This document shows, one piece after another, positions 53,790-63,845 of a stretch of DNA of 64,000 nt. The notes under the pieces were generated by a model, which did not search any database, had not been told where the DNA came from, and worked only from the letters and a program-made list of their open reading frames with translations. The stretch is from Burkholderiaceae bacterium (GTDB taxonomy: Bacteria; Pseudomonadota; Gammaproteobacteria; Burkholderiales; Burkholderiaceae): contig CANGNV010000010.1 in assembly GCA_947455485.1 (NCBI GenBank), positions 1-64,000 on the forward strand. Reading direction: 5' to 3'. A program made the translations under genes and the position numbers. Numbering within the stretch: the stretch's first letter is position 1; each line of letters begins with the position of its first letter.

Positions 53790-54812
53790 ATGCCCATTAC
53801 GCCTCAGCAAGCACTACAACGTTGTATTGAACATCGTGAACTTTTTCATGATGAGATGACAGCAATGATGCGTCTGATCATGAGTGGTGAGATGCCGCCA
53901 ACCCTAGTGGCTGGCCTACTAGTTGCCCTCCGCACCAAAAAAGAGACTGTTGGCGAAATTGCCGCTGCCGCTCAAGTGATGCGTGAATTTGCGACGCCAG
54001 TACACGTCGAAGATAGAAAAAACTTGGTAGATGTGGTGGGTACTGGTGGTGATGGCGCCCATACCTTCAATATTTCTACTGCCGCGATGTTTGTAGCGGC
54101 AGCAGCTGGTGCAAAAATTGCTAAGCATGGTAATCGTAGCGTCAGCAGTAAATCCGGAAGCGCAGATATTCTGGAGTCGCTAGGCGTGAAGCTATCGCTC
54201 TCACCAGAGCAAGTCGCAAAATGCATTTCAGAAGTGGGCGCAGGGTTTATGTTTGCGCCGAATCATCACCCTGCAATGAAGAATGTCGTCCCAATTCGCA
54301 AAGATTTGGGTGTACGCACTATTTTCAATATCCTAGGTCCCCTTACAAACCCAGCGGATGCTAAGCGCATCCTGATGGGCGTATTTCATGCAGACTTAGT
54401 CGGAATTCAGGCGCGCGTATTGCAGGCCATGGGCATGGATCACGCACTAGTAGTCTATGGCCGTGATGGTTTAGATGAGATCTCTCTTGAAGGCCCCACC
54501 CTCGTAGGCGAATTGAAAGATGGTCAGGTCCGTGAATATGAAATTCATCCAAAAGACTTTGGCTTAAGCACCGCTCTGACCAATAGCTTTAAGGTGGCTG
54601 ACGCCGAAGAATCTAAAGCGATTGTGCTGGATGTACTCAACAAAAAATCTGGCCCAGCGAGTGACATTGTTTGCCTCAATGCTGGTGCAGTGCTGTATGT
54701 AGCTGATGTGGCGCCAAGCATTGCTAGCGGCATTCAGATGGCGCAAGCAGCCATCGCTTCTGGCGCTGCCCGTCAAAAGCTAGACCAATTTGTAGCCGCA
54801 ACCCAAAACTAA
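53790..54812 (+). CDS. trpD: Anthranilate phosphoribosyltransferase
   Basis: 340 aa; [35 protein letters not shown]. Confidence 0.97.
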   Translation: MPITPQQALQRCIEHRELFHDEMTAMMRLIMSGEMPPTLVAGLLVALRTKKETVGEIAAAAQVMREFATPVHVEDRKNLVDVVGTGGDGAHTFNISTAAMFVAAAAGAKIAKHGNRSVSSKSGSADILESLGVKLSLSPEQVAKCISEVGAGFMFAPNHHPAMKNVVPIRKDLGVRTIFNILGPLTNPADAKRILMGVFHADLVGIQARVLQAMGMDHALVVYGRDGLDEISLEGPTLVGELKDGQVREYEIHPKDFGLSTALTNSFKVADAEESKAIVLDVLNKKSGPASDIVCLNAGAVLYVADVAPSIASGIQMAQAAIASGAARQKLDQFVAATQN

Positions 54813-54823
54813 TTAAGATCTTC

Positions 54824-55627
54824 ATGAGCGATATCCTCGACAAAATTGTTGCCACCAAAAAAATTGAGGTTGCCGCTGATTCAAAAAAAATCTCTTTGGC
54901 TAATCAACGCGATCAGGCTGAAGAAAATAATCGCGACGCGCTCTTAAAGCCTCGGGGCTTTATTCAATCTATCGAAAATAAGATTGCGGCAGGTAAGGCT
55001 GGCGTGATTACCGAGATAAAAAAAGCGAGTCCTAGTAAAGGCATCTTGCGAGAAAACTTTCAGCCGGCTGAGATTGCTCAATCTTATGAAAAAAATGGCG
55101 CCGCCTGCTTATCCGTTCTTACGGACAAAGATTATTTCCAAGGGGCGAATGCTTACCTTCAAGCCGCAAGAGCCGCTTGCAGCATTCCAGCCTTACGTAA
55201 AGACTTTACGATTGATCCCTATCAAGTCTATGAGGCAAGAGCGATTGGCGCTGATGCTATTTTATTAATTGTGGCTTGCTTAGAACTCAATCAAATGAAA
55301 GAGTTGGAGGCCTGTGCACATGAGCTGGGCTTGGATGTTCTGGTTGAGGTTCATAACGCTCCTGAGCTGGGGCAAGCTCTCGAGTTAAAAACCCCACTAC
55401 TCGGAATTAATAATCGCAATCTCAAAACATTTGAAGTGACCCTTCAAACAACCCTGTCTTTGTTATCAATGGTGCCAAAGGGAAAAACTTTGGTTACTGA
55501 GTCAGGCATCATGAGCCGTGCTGATGTGCAGTTGATGCGTGATCACCAAATTAATGCATTTTTAGTCGGCGAAGCCTTTATGCGTGCCAGCGATCCGGGC
55601 GTAGCTTTAGGCGAACTGTTTAACTAG
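54824..55627 (+). CDS. trpC: Indole-3-glycerol phosphate synthase
   Basis: 267 aa; [45 protein letters not shown]. Confidence 0.97.
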   Translation: MSDILDKIVATKKIEVAADSKKISLANQRDQAEENNRDALLKPRGFIQSIENKIAAGKAGVITEIKKASPSKGILRENFQPAEIAQSYEKNGAACLSVLTDKDYFQGANAYLQAARAACSIPALRKDFTIDPYQVYEARAIGADAILLIVACLELNQMKELEACAHELGLDVLVEVHNAPELGQALELKTPLLGINNRNLKTFEVTLQTTLSLLSMVPKGKTLVTESGIMSRADVQLMRDHQINAFLVGEAFMRASDPGVALGELFN

Positions 55628-56190
55628 GCAAGCTTGGAGGGCTTCAGCAAATCTAGCCCCATCTTAATCAACCCAACGAGCACTATTGTGCCAATCACGT
55701 CACCAATTAGCATCACTAAGAAGTGATTAAAACTCCCGGCCTCATCAAGACTTCTGACCGCAAACCACCATTGATGCAAACCAGCACTCAGAGCTGCGTA
55801 GATCAAAGTACAAATTGCTAGTTTAGGCAAACTCAAGTTACTCAGATTCGGTGATATTTTTAGATTGCTCAATACAAAGATCGTGGCCAAATACGGGGCA
55901 AAGCCTGATATCAGCCCTACGCCAACACAAGTTGTGAGTTCATGCGGGAATGGTCCTAAATAACTAATGAAAAAGGATGCCATGGCTATTCCCAAAGCTC
56001 CTGGCAATCCAAATATCAGGGTAAGAAATAGGCGTAGACCAGCAGGCAGATAAATCCAGCTCACTCCCAGACCAAATGTCAGGTGGCTTGTCAGCCAATC
56101 ATTGAGATAAAACAGGGTCGTATAAAGGAAAATGCTAACCAAAAAGCCTGTTGTCGATTCCGAGAATATTCTTTTCATGACTGTCAGCAT
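55624..56190 (-). CDS. Integral membrane protein, MASE1-like, stand-alone
   Basis: 188 aa multi-[31 protein letters not shown] resembles MASE1 sensory domains; no effector domain. Confidence 0.6.
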   Translation of the reverse strand: MLTVMKRIFSESTTGFLVSIFLYTTLFYLNDWLTSHLTFGLGVSWIYLPAGLRLFLTLIFGLPGALGIAMASFFISYLGPFPHELTTCVGVGLISGFAPYLATIFVLSNLKISPNLSNLSLPKLAICTLIYAALSAGLHQWWFAVRSLDEAGSFNHFLVMLIGDVIGTIVLVGLIKMGLDLLKPSKLA

Positions 56191-56291
56191 GGTTATTTAT
56201 TGATTATTAGCTCATACTACCGCCCTTGAATTAGGGAATATACTAAGATTAACCCTGAGGCTAATAGCCTTCTAAACATCGATATAAAGAT

Positions 56292-56642
56292 ATGTCCACC
56301 ATTAAATCCTCTTGCTACATTCGTTTTTTAAACCTGATTGATGTTCTTGACCGCATCAATCCCGGGAAAAAGCTCGACTCTATTGAAGAAAGTCTTCTAG
56401 ATAAAATTGTTTTGAGTTTTCATGCCAAAAAGTCCATTTTGGTAGGGGACCTTATCTCCATGTCAGAGCTTGGTTCTCAGGCAACCCTTCACGGACGGCT
56501 CAAGAATCTCAGTGCTATGGGATATATCAAGATGGCAGCGAATGAAGATGGGCGCAAAAAGGAAGTGGTTCCGAGCAAGATTGCTATCAAGCGCTATGAA
56601 GAAATTGCCAAGTGCTTAGAAAAGGCTGTCAAAGCTAGCTAA
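56292..56642 (+). CDS. Winged-helix (MarR-like) DNA-binding protein
   Basis: 116 aa; VGDLISMSELGSQATLHGRLKNLSAMGYIKMAANEDGRKKEVVPS resembles wHTH with wing. Confidence 0.6.
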   Translation: MSTIKSSCYIRFLNLIDVLDRINPGKKLDSIEESLLDKIVLSFHAKKSILVGDLISMSELGSQATLHGRLKNLSAMGYIKMAANEDGRKKEVVPSKIAIKRYEEIAKCLEKAVKAS

Positions 56643-56662
56643 TTCATCAATGCTATAGAACT

Positions 56663-56693
56663 AAAAAAGCCCTTAACTAGTAAGGGCTTTTTT
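56663..56693. terminator. Bidirectional rho-independent terminator
   Basis: AAAAAAGCCCTTA-actag-TAAGGGCTTTTTT, perfect 13-bp arms, between convergent genes. Confidence 0.92.
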
Positions 56694-56710
56694 ACTTAGC
56701 GGGACTGGTT

Positions 56711-57805
56711 TTATACGTTAAACAGGAAGTTCAAGACGTCGCCGTCTTTAACAACATACTCTTTACCTTCAGCCCGCATCTTTCCAGCCTCTTTTGCACC
56801 AGACTCACCCTTGAATTGAACAAAATCTTCAAATGCAATGGTTTGGGCACGAATAAAGCCACGCTCAAAGTCTGTATGAATCACCCCAGCAGCCTGCGGA
56901 GCGGTATCACCTTGATGAATAGTCCAGGCGCGAACCTCTTTAACACCGGCTGTAAAGTAAGTCTGCAAGCCCAGTAACTTATAACCCGCACGAATCACAC
57001 GATCTAATCCAGACTCTTCCATGCCGAGGTCTGCCAAGAACTCAACCTTGTCAGCATCATCCAAATCCGCAATCTCAGCCTCGATTGCTGCACAAACAGC
57101 AACAACTGGTGCACCCTCTTTAGCTGCGTGCTGAATCACTGCCTCTAGATGCGGATTGTTGGCAAAGCCATCTTCTTTGACGTTGGCGATATACATCGCT
57201 GGTTTTGCTGTGATCAAGCAGAGTGGCTTCAAGAGCAAATTTTCTTCGTCAGTCAGCTTCAAGCTACGAACTGGCTGAGCTTGATCCAAATGGGCCTGCA
57301 CCTTAGTTAGCACAGCCACCAAAGCAGCGGCCTCTTTGTCATTTCCTGACTTGGCTGCCTTACTAGAACGCTGGAGAGTTTTTTCTACAGTGGTTAAGTC
57401 GGATAAGGCCAACTCGGTATCAATCACTGCGATATCGGAGATCGGATCGATCTTGCCCGCTACGTGGATTACGTTAGCGTCCTCAAAACAGCGCACCACA
57501 TGGGTAATGGCGTCAGTTTCTCGAATATTCGCTAAAAATTGATTCCCGAGACCTTCGCCTTTAGAGGCTCCAGCTACCAAGCCCGCAATATCGACAAATT
57601 CGACAGCTGCAGGCAGGATGCGCTCAGGCTTGACGATCTCAGCCAAAGCGGCAAGACGGGGGTCAGGAACCTCGACTACACCCACATTAGGCTCGATCGT
57701 GCAGAAAGGATAGTTTTCCGCCGCGATTCCAGCCTTGGTAAGCGCGTTAAAGAGGGTAGATTTGCCGACGTTAGGCAGGCCGACGATGCCACATTTCAAA
57801 GACAT
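56711..57805 (-). CDS. ychF: Redox-regulated ATPase YchF
   Basis: Start at ATG 57805 ([23 protein letters not shown]); ORF track start 57838 is an extension; [18 protein letters not shown] end. Confidence 0.97.
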   Translation of the reverse strand: MSLKCGIVGLPNVGKSTLFNALTKAGIAAENYPFCTIEPNVGVVEVPDPRLAALAEIVKPERILPAAVEFVDIAGLVAGASKGEGLGNQFLANIRETDAITHVVRCFEDANVIHVAGKIDPISDIAVIDTELALSDLTTVEKTLQRSSKAAKSGNDKEAAALVAVLTKVQAHLDQAQPVRSLKLTDEENLLLKPLCLITAKPAMYIANVKEDGFANNPHLEAVIQHAAKEGAPVVAVCAAIEAEIADLDDADKVEFLADLGMEESGLDRVIRAGYKLLGLQTYFTAGVKEVRAWTIHQGDTAPQAAGVIHTDFERGFIRAQTIAFEDFVQFKGESGAKEAGKMRAEGKEYVVKDGDVLNFLFNV

Positions 57806-57844
57806 AGCCGTATTGTAAAGGGCTAGTTTCGATATCATCGAGAT

Positions 57845-59119
57845 ATGTCAGAAGTTAGCCAAAATACCTCAGCTAAATTACCCAAAAATACCTCCCAAAT
57901 GCGAACAATCGATGTCGCTGTAGTGGGTGGAGGTATAGCGGGTAAGGCCTGCGCCTTAGGCCTTGCTCAGCTGGGCCTGCAAACTATTCAAATTGCCCCA
58001 GACTTAGGGCAAACCGTTTCTGCTCCACAGGGGAGTCAATGGGGACAACGCATTTACGCTTTTTCTCCCAGCACTCAAAAACTATTAGCTCATCTTCAAA
58101 TTTGGGATGCCGTTGATCACAGCCGCATGCAACCTGTTCGGGATATGCGGATTTATGGCGATCGTGGAGAAAAACATGATCAACTGCATTTGTCTGCTTT
58201 TGAAGCGGGGACACCTCAGTTGGCTTGGATTGGCGAATCGAACGTAATCGAACACACCCTAGATCAGGCCTCACGCTTCCAAAATAAATTAGAGCGCATC
58301 AATGATTCGGTAGAAAACATTCAAGTAGATTCAGATGGAGCAACGCTGCAACTGAAAAATGGATCCGCCTTGCGTGCCCAACTCGTTATTGCCGCTGACG
58401 GAGCTAATTCAGCGATACGTGCTGAGCTAGGCATTTCCACAAAAGAAGAAAGTTATTCACAAAGTGGCGTGGTAGCAAATTGGATTTGCAGTAACGCACA
58501 CTTAGAAACTGCCTATCAATGGTTTTTGTCAGGTGGCGATATCGTAGCAATGTTGCCATTACCGAACAAACAAGTCTCGATGGTGTGGTCAACTTCAACA
58601 GAAAATGCTGCCGAACTTTTAAAGCTAGATCAAGCAGCTTGGACTGAAAAGTTTTCTTCAATTGCTAATGGAGCAATAGTTAAGCAACTTGGATTGCTCA
58701 CACTAAATTCAATGCCAGCCGCCTTTCCTCTCAGAAGAATTCGTGCGAGCCGTTTTATCGGACCAGATGACAATCCCAAGGTTGCACTGATTGGGGATGC
58801 CGCTCATGTGATGCACCCACTGGCTGGACAAGGACTGAACCTAGGATTAAGAGATGTAGCAACACTGCTGCATATTTTGAGTAAGCGAGAATCCTTTCGC
58901 CTACCAAACGACAAAGTATTGTTGCGTCGTTATGAGCGTCAGCGTCAAGGCGATACTAGCGCCCTCCTCTGGGTGACAGACAAGCTCAAGAAGTTATTCT
59001 CAGCTAGCAGCGGTACAGAGAAACAATTGCGCAATTGGGGCTTAGGCCTCGTCAATCGTAGTCACTTTATTAAACGGCGCCTTATTGAACGCGCCCTTGG
59101 AGATGCTGATTTTGAATAA
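57845..59119 (+). CDS. UbiH/UbiF/VisC/COQ6-family FAD-dependent hydroxylase
   Basis: 424 aa; [55 protein letters not shown]. Confidence 0.93.
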   Translation: MSEVSQNTSAKLPKNTSQMRTIDVAVVGGGIAGKACALGLAQLGLQTIQIAPDLGQTVSAPQGSQWGQRIYAFSPSTQKLLAHLQIWDAVDHSRMQPVRDMRIYGDRGEKHDQLHLSAFEAGTPQLAWIGESNVIEHTLDQASRFQNKLERINDSVENIQVDSDGATLQLKNGSALRAQLVIAADGANSAIRAELGISTKEESYSQSGVVANWICSNAHLETAYQWFLSGGDIVAMLPLPNKQVSMVWSTSTENAAELLKLDQAAWTEKFSSIANGAIVKQLGLLTLNSMPAAFPLRRIRASRFIGPDDNPKVALIGDAAHVMHPLAGQGLNLGLRDVATLLHILSKRESFRLPNDKVLLRRYERQRQGDTSALLWVTDKLKKLFSASSGTEKQLRNWGLGLVNRSHFIKRRLIERALGDADFE

Positions 59120-59828
59120 ATTAATTTCTATCATTGCTTTAGCTTGCTCTCTCACCCTTCTAGTGGGAACAGTCAACGCACAATCGGAACAACAGGTCCG
59201 AACTGAATTACAAAAGAAAATTGGCGTCAATACCAAAATTAAAAGTGTTTCCCCATCACCTATTCCTGGCATATATGAGGTGTTGGTTGGGAATGATGTG
59301 TTTTATACCGATGCGAACAGTAAATATTTAATTCAGGGTGAAATCATTGAGATTGCCACAGGAAAAAATATTACCGAGCAAAAACAGGCGGACCTGAATC
59401 GCATTAAATGGTCCGAACTGAATCCATCAAATGCTTTAAAAGCAGTACGTGGCAATGGCAGTCGACAGCTGGCTATTTTCTCTGACCCCAACTGCGGTTA
59501 CTGCAAGCGTCTTGAGAAATCACTCCAACAGTTAGACAACGTCACTATCTACACCTACCTCATTCCGATTCTGTCACCTGACTCTGCGCAGAAGTCCAAA
59601 CAAATTTGGTGCTCCGCTGATCCACAAAAAGCCTACATTGATTGGATGATCAATGGCATTGCGCCGAGCGGCAAAAGCGACTGTGCTACTCCTTTAGACA
59701 AGAATATGGCCTTTGCCAAAACCTATGGCATTACTGGTACCCCTACTATTTTCTTTACTGATGGCAGCCGCTTCCCGGGCGCCGTGCAAATCACCGACAT
59801 TGAAAAGAAATTTAACAGTCTGAAGTAA
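59103..59828 (+). CDS. DsbC-family thiol:disulfide interchange protein
   Basis: Signal peptide [38 protein letters not shown] active site, TGTPTIFFTDG cis-Pro. Confidence 0.9.
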   Translation: MLILNKLISIIALACSLTLLVGTVNAQSEQQVRTELQKKIGVNTKIKSVSPSPIPGIYEVLVGNDVFYTDANSKYLIQGEIIEIATGKNITEQKQADLNRIKWSELNPSNALKAVRGNGSRQLAIFSDPNCGYCKRLEKSLQQLDNVTIYTYLIPILSPDSAQKSKQIWCSADPQKAYIDWMINGIAPSGKSDCATPLDKNMAFAKTYGITGTPTIFFTDGSRFPGAVQITDIEKKFNSLK

Positions 59829-59840
59829 TAGGTCAAGTTT

Positions 59841-61625
59841 ATGAACGAGTTAAATACCTCTGATCTACCAGCAATCCAATACACCATTTGGGCGGCAGAT
59901 CTGCATGGTCACTGCTTTCATGTGAAATTGCGTATTGAGAACCCATTGCCGAATGGGCAGATTCTGCAAATGCCTGCATGGATTCCAGGCAGTTATTTGA
60001 TAAGGGATTTCAGCAAGCAAATTGAAACGATTGAAGCGTTTGCAGTCAGCAACCCCAGCGAATCTTTACCACTAGAGCGCATCGACAACGATCAGTGGCG
60101 CCTTCCAATAGTCGCTGGCCCAGTAGAGATTCTGACAACGGTATATGCATTTGATTCTTCGGTACGCGCCGCCTATCTTGATACTGAACGCGCGTTTGTT
60201 AATCCAAGCAGTTTATGTTTGGCAGTCAAAGGTCAAGAGGCACTTCCATGCGCCTTGGTGTTGATCCCACCTAGAGATGCTTGTGCGAATTCTTGGACTG
60301 TTCAGACAGGCTTGCAGCCAGCTAAAGTGGATAACCAAGGTTATGGCTTTTATCTTGCCAAAAATTATGATGATCTTCTTGATCATCCGATTGCTATGGG
60401 TGAGTTTCAAATTGCCCATTGGAAATCCAATGGCGTGTCACACAGCATGGCGATTCAGGGCTGCGTTCATGAAATTGATCTAGAGCGCCTAGCAACAGAT
60501 CTTCAAGCAATCTGCGCTTGCACAATTAATCTCTTTGAGCCCAAGACAAAGAAAGCACCTTTCCAAAATTATTTATTTCTAGTCAACGCGGTTCTTTCTG
60601 GATATGGTGGACTTGAGCATCGCAATAGCACTGCACTGCTGTGCCGTCGGGATCAGATTCCACAAGTCAGCACTCCTTTGGATGAAGCATCCTATCGTGA
60701 GTTTTTAGGTCTCTGTAGTCATGAGTATTTTCATGCTTGGCTAGTCAAACGGATTCAGCCTAAAGCATTTCAACCCTATCAACTCGATCGCAGAAACCAC
60801 ACCCGCTTGCTGTGGTTATTTGAAGGCTTTACGAGTTACTACGATGACTTGCAACTGTTTCGCAGTAAACGCATTGACCTGAAAACCTATCTCAAGCTAG
60901 TTGCTAATAATTGGAATAGTATCTTGCGTGGACCAGGCAGATTCAAGCAAAGCCTGGCTGATAGTTCTTTTGATGCCTGGACTAAGTATTACCAAGCCGA
61001 TGAGAACACTCCGAATGCCGTAGTGAGTTATTACGGTAAGGGTGCATTGCTTGCCTTAGGTTTAGATCTCAAGATTCGCGTATTCACTAACAACCGTCAA
61101 TCTCTAGATGATTTGGTGCGTCTCATCTGGCAAACACATGGTGTCACACTAGACGGCATTGCTGAAGATGGCTTGGATGACTTGATATTCGCACTTCTGG
61201 GTAAAGAATTTAATAAGACTTGGAATGAATTTAAGTCTCGCTATATTTTTGGTGTTGAGGATATTCCGATTCAGAAGTGGATTAATTCGAAGATCATTTC
61301 AGTCAAACAAAAAACTCACTCGAAGCTTGAGCAAATTAAATTGCAATTAGGATTGCGTACTAGCGATGCGAATGGCTGGCTAAAGGTAACGCATGTGCTC
61401 GATGGTGGGGCTGCGCAATTAGCAGGTCTGTCAGCTGGAGATCTTCTTGCTAGCATTAATGGCGAACGAATTACTGCTTCTCGTTGGGATAAGGTTCTTT
61501 CTAGTTTGATCTTGGGACAAGTCATCCATATTTGCTTTTACCGAGATGATCTAGAGCATGAGTGCATGACCGTCCTTGAGGATGATCAAATTCCAAAGCA
61601 GTACACGCTCACTCCAGCTGAGTAA
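59841..61625 (+). CDS. M61 family metallopeptidase with PDZ domain
   Basis: 594 aa; SHEYFHAWLVKRIQP (HExxH), LWLFEGFTSYYDDL, C-terminal PDZ-like GGAAQLAGLSAGDLLASING. Confidence 0.92.
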   Translation: MNELNTSDLPAIQYTIWAADLHGHCFHVKLRIENPLPNGQILQMPAWIPGSYLIRDFSKQIETIEAFAVSNPSESLPLERIDNDQWRLPIVAGPVEILTTVYAFDSSVRAAYLDTERAFVNPSSLCLAVKGQEALPCALVLIPPRDACANSWTVQTGLQPAKVDNQGYGFYLAKNYDDLLDHPIAMGEFQIAHWKSNGVSHSMAIQGCVHEIDLERLATDLQAICACTINLFEPKTKKAPFQNYLFLVNAVLSGYGGLEHRNSTALLCRRDQIPQVSTPLDEASYREFLGLCSHEYFHAWLVKRIQPKAFQPYQLDRRNHTRLLWLFEGFTSYYDDLQLFRSKRIDLKTYLKLVANNWNSILRGPGRFKQSLADSSFDAWTKYYQADENTPNAVVSYYGKGALLALGLDLKIRVFTNNRQSLDDLVRLIWQTHGVTLDGIAEDGLDDLIFALLGKEFNKTWNEFKSRYIFGVEDIPIQKWINSKIISVKQKTHSKLEQIKLQLGLRTSDANGWLKVTHVLDGGAAQLAGLSAGDLLASINGERITASRWDKVLSSLILGQVIHICFYRDDLEHECMTVLEDDQIPKQYTLTPAE

Positions 61626-62398
61626 TGCATTCGTTTTCTGCTGCTGATATTCCTGAGGACTGGCGCGCCCTACTCGGTGATTATTTTGAATCCTCAGAAT
61701 GGCAAACGCTACAGACTAATCTCAGGACTGAGCTGAATAAAGATGCAGAGAAGATTTGCCCTGAATCCCAGAATTACTTTAAAGCACTGACTCTTACTCC
61801 GCTCAGCAAGGTCAAGATTGTCATACTGGGTCAGGATCCCTACCACTCCCCAGGACTTGCACAGGGCTTAGCTTTTTCGATTCCCAGCGATATTCCGACC
61901 AATTCTCGGCAATTCCCTAGCTCCTTACGCAATATCAGCAAAGCACTGGCGCTGGAGGGTTTTGGCACCCTTCCTAACGGCGATCTTTATGCTTGGGCTG
62001 AACAAGGCGTATTACTACTCAATACCGCTCTCAGCGTCAAATTGGGTGAGGCTGGCAGTCATGCCAACCTGGGCTGGAAATCTCTGATCGATACACTGAT
62101 TAGCAATTTGGCCCTCCAAAAGCCCCATTTAGTCTGGATGCTGTGGGGTGGTCATGCTCAATCTAAGCTACCCCTCATTGAGGCAGCCCCGGATCAATTG
62201 CTTCTGCAATCCTCCCACCCCTCTGGGCTTGGGGTCTACAAAACGGATCGGCCGTTTCTGGAGCCAGGCGGGATGGCAAGTTGCGGGCATTTCACCAAGG
62301 CTAATGCATGGCTGGTGGCACACCAGCAATCGCCGATTCAGTGGGTTGGTGACCATAACAGCTCTACGGATAAAGACTTATTTTCGCTAAGCAGTTAA
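61625..62398 (+). CDS. ung: Uracil-DNA glycosylase
   Basis: 257 aa; VILGQDPYHSPGLAQGLAFS, HPSGLGVYK, FTKANAWL. Confidence 0.95.
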   Translation: MHSFSAADIPEDWRALLGDYFESSEWQTLQTNLRTELNKDAEKICPESQNYFKALTLTPLSKVKIVILGQDPYHSPGLAQGLAFSIPSDIPTNSRQFPSSLRNISKALALEGFGTLPNGDLYAWAEQGVLLLNTALSVKLGEAGSHANLGWKSLIDTLISNLALQKPHLVWMLWGGHAQSKLPLIEAAPDQLLLQSSHPSGLGVYKTDRPFLEPGGMASCGHFTKANAWLVAHQQSPIQWVGDHNSSTDKDLFSLSS

Positions 62399-62436
62399 CT
62401 TGGGATATTAAAATTCGCAACTAAGCATAGTTAAAA

Positions 62437-62595
62437 ATGCCATTAAACAACCTACACTCCATCACCGACTACAAAGCAACTTCAACAGAGATGATTGAGG
62501 AATATCGACGCCAATCTGTGCTAGCGTCATCCGTAGATCAGGCCGATATCGATTTAATGAATTTTCTAGACCAAATCGTTCTGGATACTGAATAA
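62437..62595 (+). CDS. Hypothetical 52-aa acidic small protein
   Basis: ATG 62437 to TAA 62595: MPLNNLHSITDYKATSTEMIEEYRRQSVLASSVDQADIDLMNFLDQIVLDTE; unannotated gap between ung and AbiEii-like gene. Confidence 0.35.
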   Translation: MPLNNLHSITDYKATSTEMIEEYRRQSVLASSVDQADIDLMNFLDQIVLDTE

Positions 62596-62630
62596 GGATG
62601 TCTTAGCCTGAATCATCGAGATGACCTTAG

Positions 62631-63305
62631 TCAGTCATGCTTTAAGCCCTCCAAGAAACCTGTTACTCGCTCTACCGCTTCGTCATAACTAGGGCTATAG
62701 TTCAAAACATCAATTTCATTAAATTGGGGCTTTAGTACATGAGCCCTACTTTGGATTTGTTTAATAAATTGATCAGCATGTCTCAACAAAAAATGTTTAG
62801 CGACTCGCAATTCTTGGGGCTCTCGCTCAATTACTAGTGACAGATCAAATAAATCTCGAGCCGCCGCCCTATCCCCTCTGTGCCAAAGTTTTTTTGCCAC
62901 AATTTCTACAGCAGTCTCAACACGAATGGTGTCGCCAAAAATATTCCACATTTCAAATCCAGGCTTAGTGAGATTAGGGGATGCCACGAAATCAATTTCC
63001 CCCTCTGGACGAATTAACTTGACATAGGAGTTTTGGTCTTCGACATATTGTGAAGAAATATCAGCAGCTACATCACTCAGCCTTGGAGTGACAAAACCCA
63101 GGTACTGGGGATCAGGAACAAAAATATCAATATCCTTGCTGAGCCGATGCTGATAGCGCAACATCAGAACAGTTCCTCCCCCGAATGTCCAAAAGGGGTC
63201 AGCCATTCCATGCTTTTTAATTTCGGCAATGATTCGAAGTGCATGGGGAAATAACTCTTTCCAAACACCATCAGGCAGATCACGTCCGTGAATTGATTTA
63301 CTCAT
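62631..63305 (-). CDS. AbiEii/AbiGii-type nucleotidyltransferase toxin-like protein
   Basis: 224 aa; FWTFGGGTVLMLRYQHRLSKDIDIFV NTase motif and GDRAAARDLFDLSLV. Confidence 0.82.
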   Translation of the reverse strand: MSKSIHGRDLPDGVWKELFPHALRIIAEIKKHGMADPFWTFGGGTVLMLRYQHRLSKDIDIFVPDPQYLGFVTPRLSDVAADISSQYVEDQNSYVKLIRPEGEIDFVASPNLTKPGFEMWNIFGDTIRVETAVEIVAKKLWHRGDRAAARDLFDLSLVIEREPQELRVAKHFLLRHADQFIKQIQSRAHVLKPQFNEIDVLNYSPSYDEAVERVTGFLEGLKHD

Positions 63306-63311
63306 TTAGCA

Positions 63312-63794
63312 TTACCGCCAAGCCACTCTTGGCGAGTGCATTTCATGAGCCCAACGATCAATATTTTTCCATATGCTCTTTGGGGAGATATTACTTGCTT
63401 TCGCTGCCTCCTCAACTGCCAAAACAATTAGAGGTAATGGGGCCTCATCAAGCAAGGAAGCTATGTAGGGAAAGATGGGTTCTGGAATTTTTCCTGACAC
63501 CAATGATTTTGCTAACTGTGAGGCAGTTAATTTATTTTTGTAACTCACGCTTGCAGTTTGGCCGGCTGCCTCTAGGGCATATTGCTTTTTATGCCGCCCT
63601 TGCATTAAAACATCGATCCCAAGCAACCCGAGTAGAGCTAATAATTTGGCAGCCCCTAAATCCTTTAGGGTGCCATTTTCTAAATGAAGAATGGTTGATC
63701 TGGACAAATTGGATAGCTTGGCTAAGCGATCTTGAGTCAAACCAAGAGCAACTCTGCGATTTGCTACCTGCAGTCCAATTTCACGTAAATTCAT
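63312..63794 (-). CDS. XRE-family HTH protein, putative cognate antitoxin/repressor
   Basis: 160 aa; RVALGLTQDRLAKLSNLSRSTILHLENGTLKDLGAAKLLALLGLLGIDV HTH; 6 nt upstream of NTase gene. Confidence 0.82.
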   Translation of the reverse strand: MNLREIGLQVANRRVALGLTQDRLAKLSNLSRSTILHLENGTLKDLGAAKLLALLGLLGIDVLMQGRHKKQYALEAAGQTASVSYKNKLTASQLAKSLVSGKIPEPIFPYIASLLDEAPLPLIVLAVEEAAKASNISPKSIWKNIDRWAHEMHSPRVAWR

Positions 63795-63823
63795 AGCATG
63801 TATTGTGCCACAAACCCATAAAA

Positions 63824-63845
63824 AATGTGTAATATATTACACATT
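63824..63845. promoter_or_regulatory. Perfect 22-bp palindrome upstream of XRE/NTase operon, probable autoregulatory operator
   Basis: AATGTGTAATATATTACACATT is its own reverse complement; 29 nt upstream of the XRE start codon. Confidence 0.75.
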
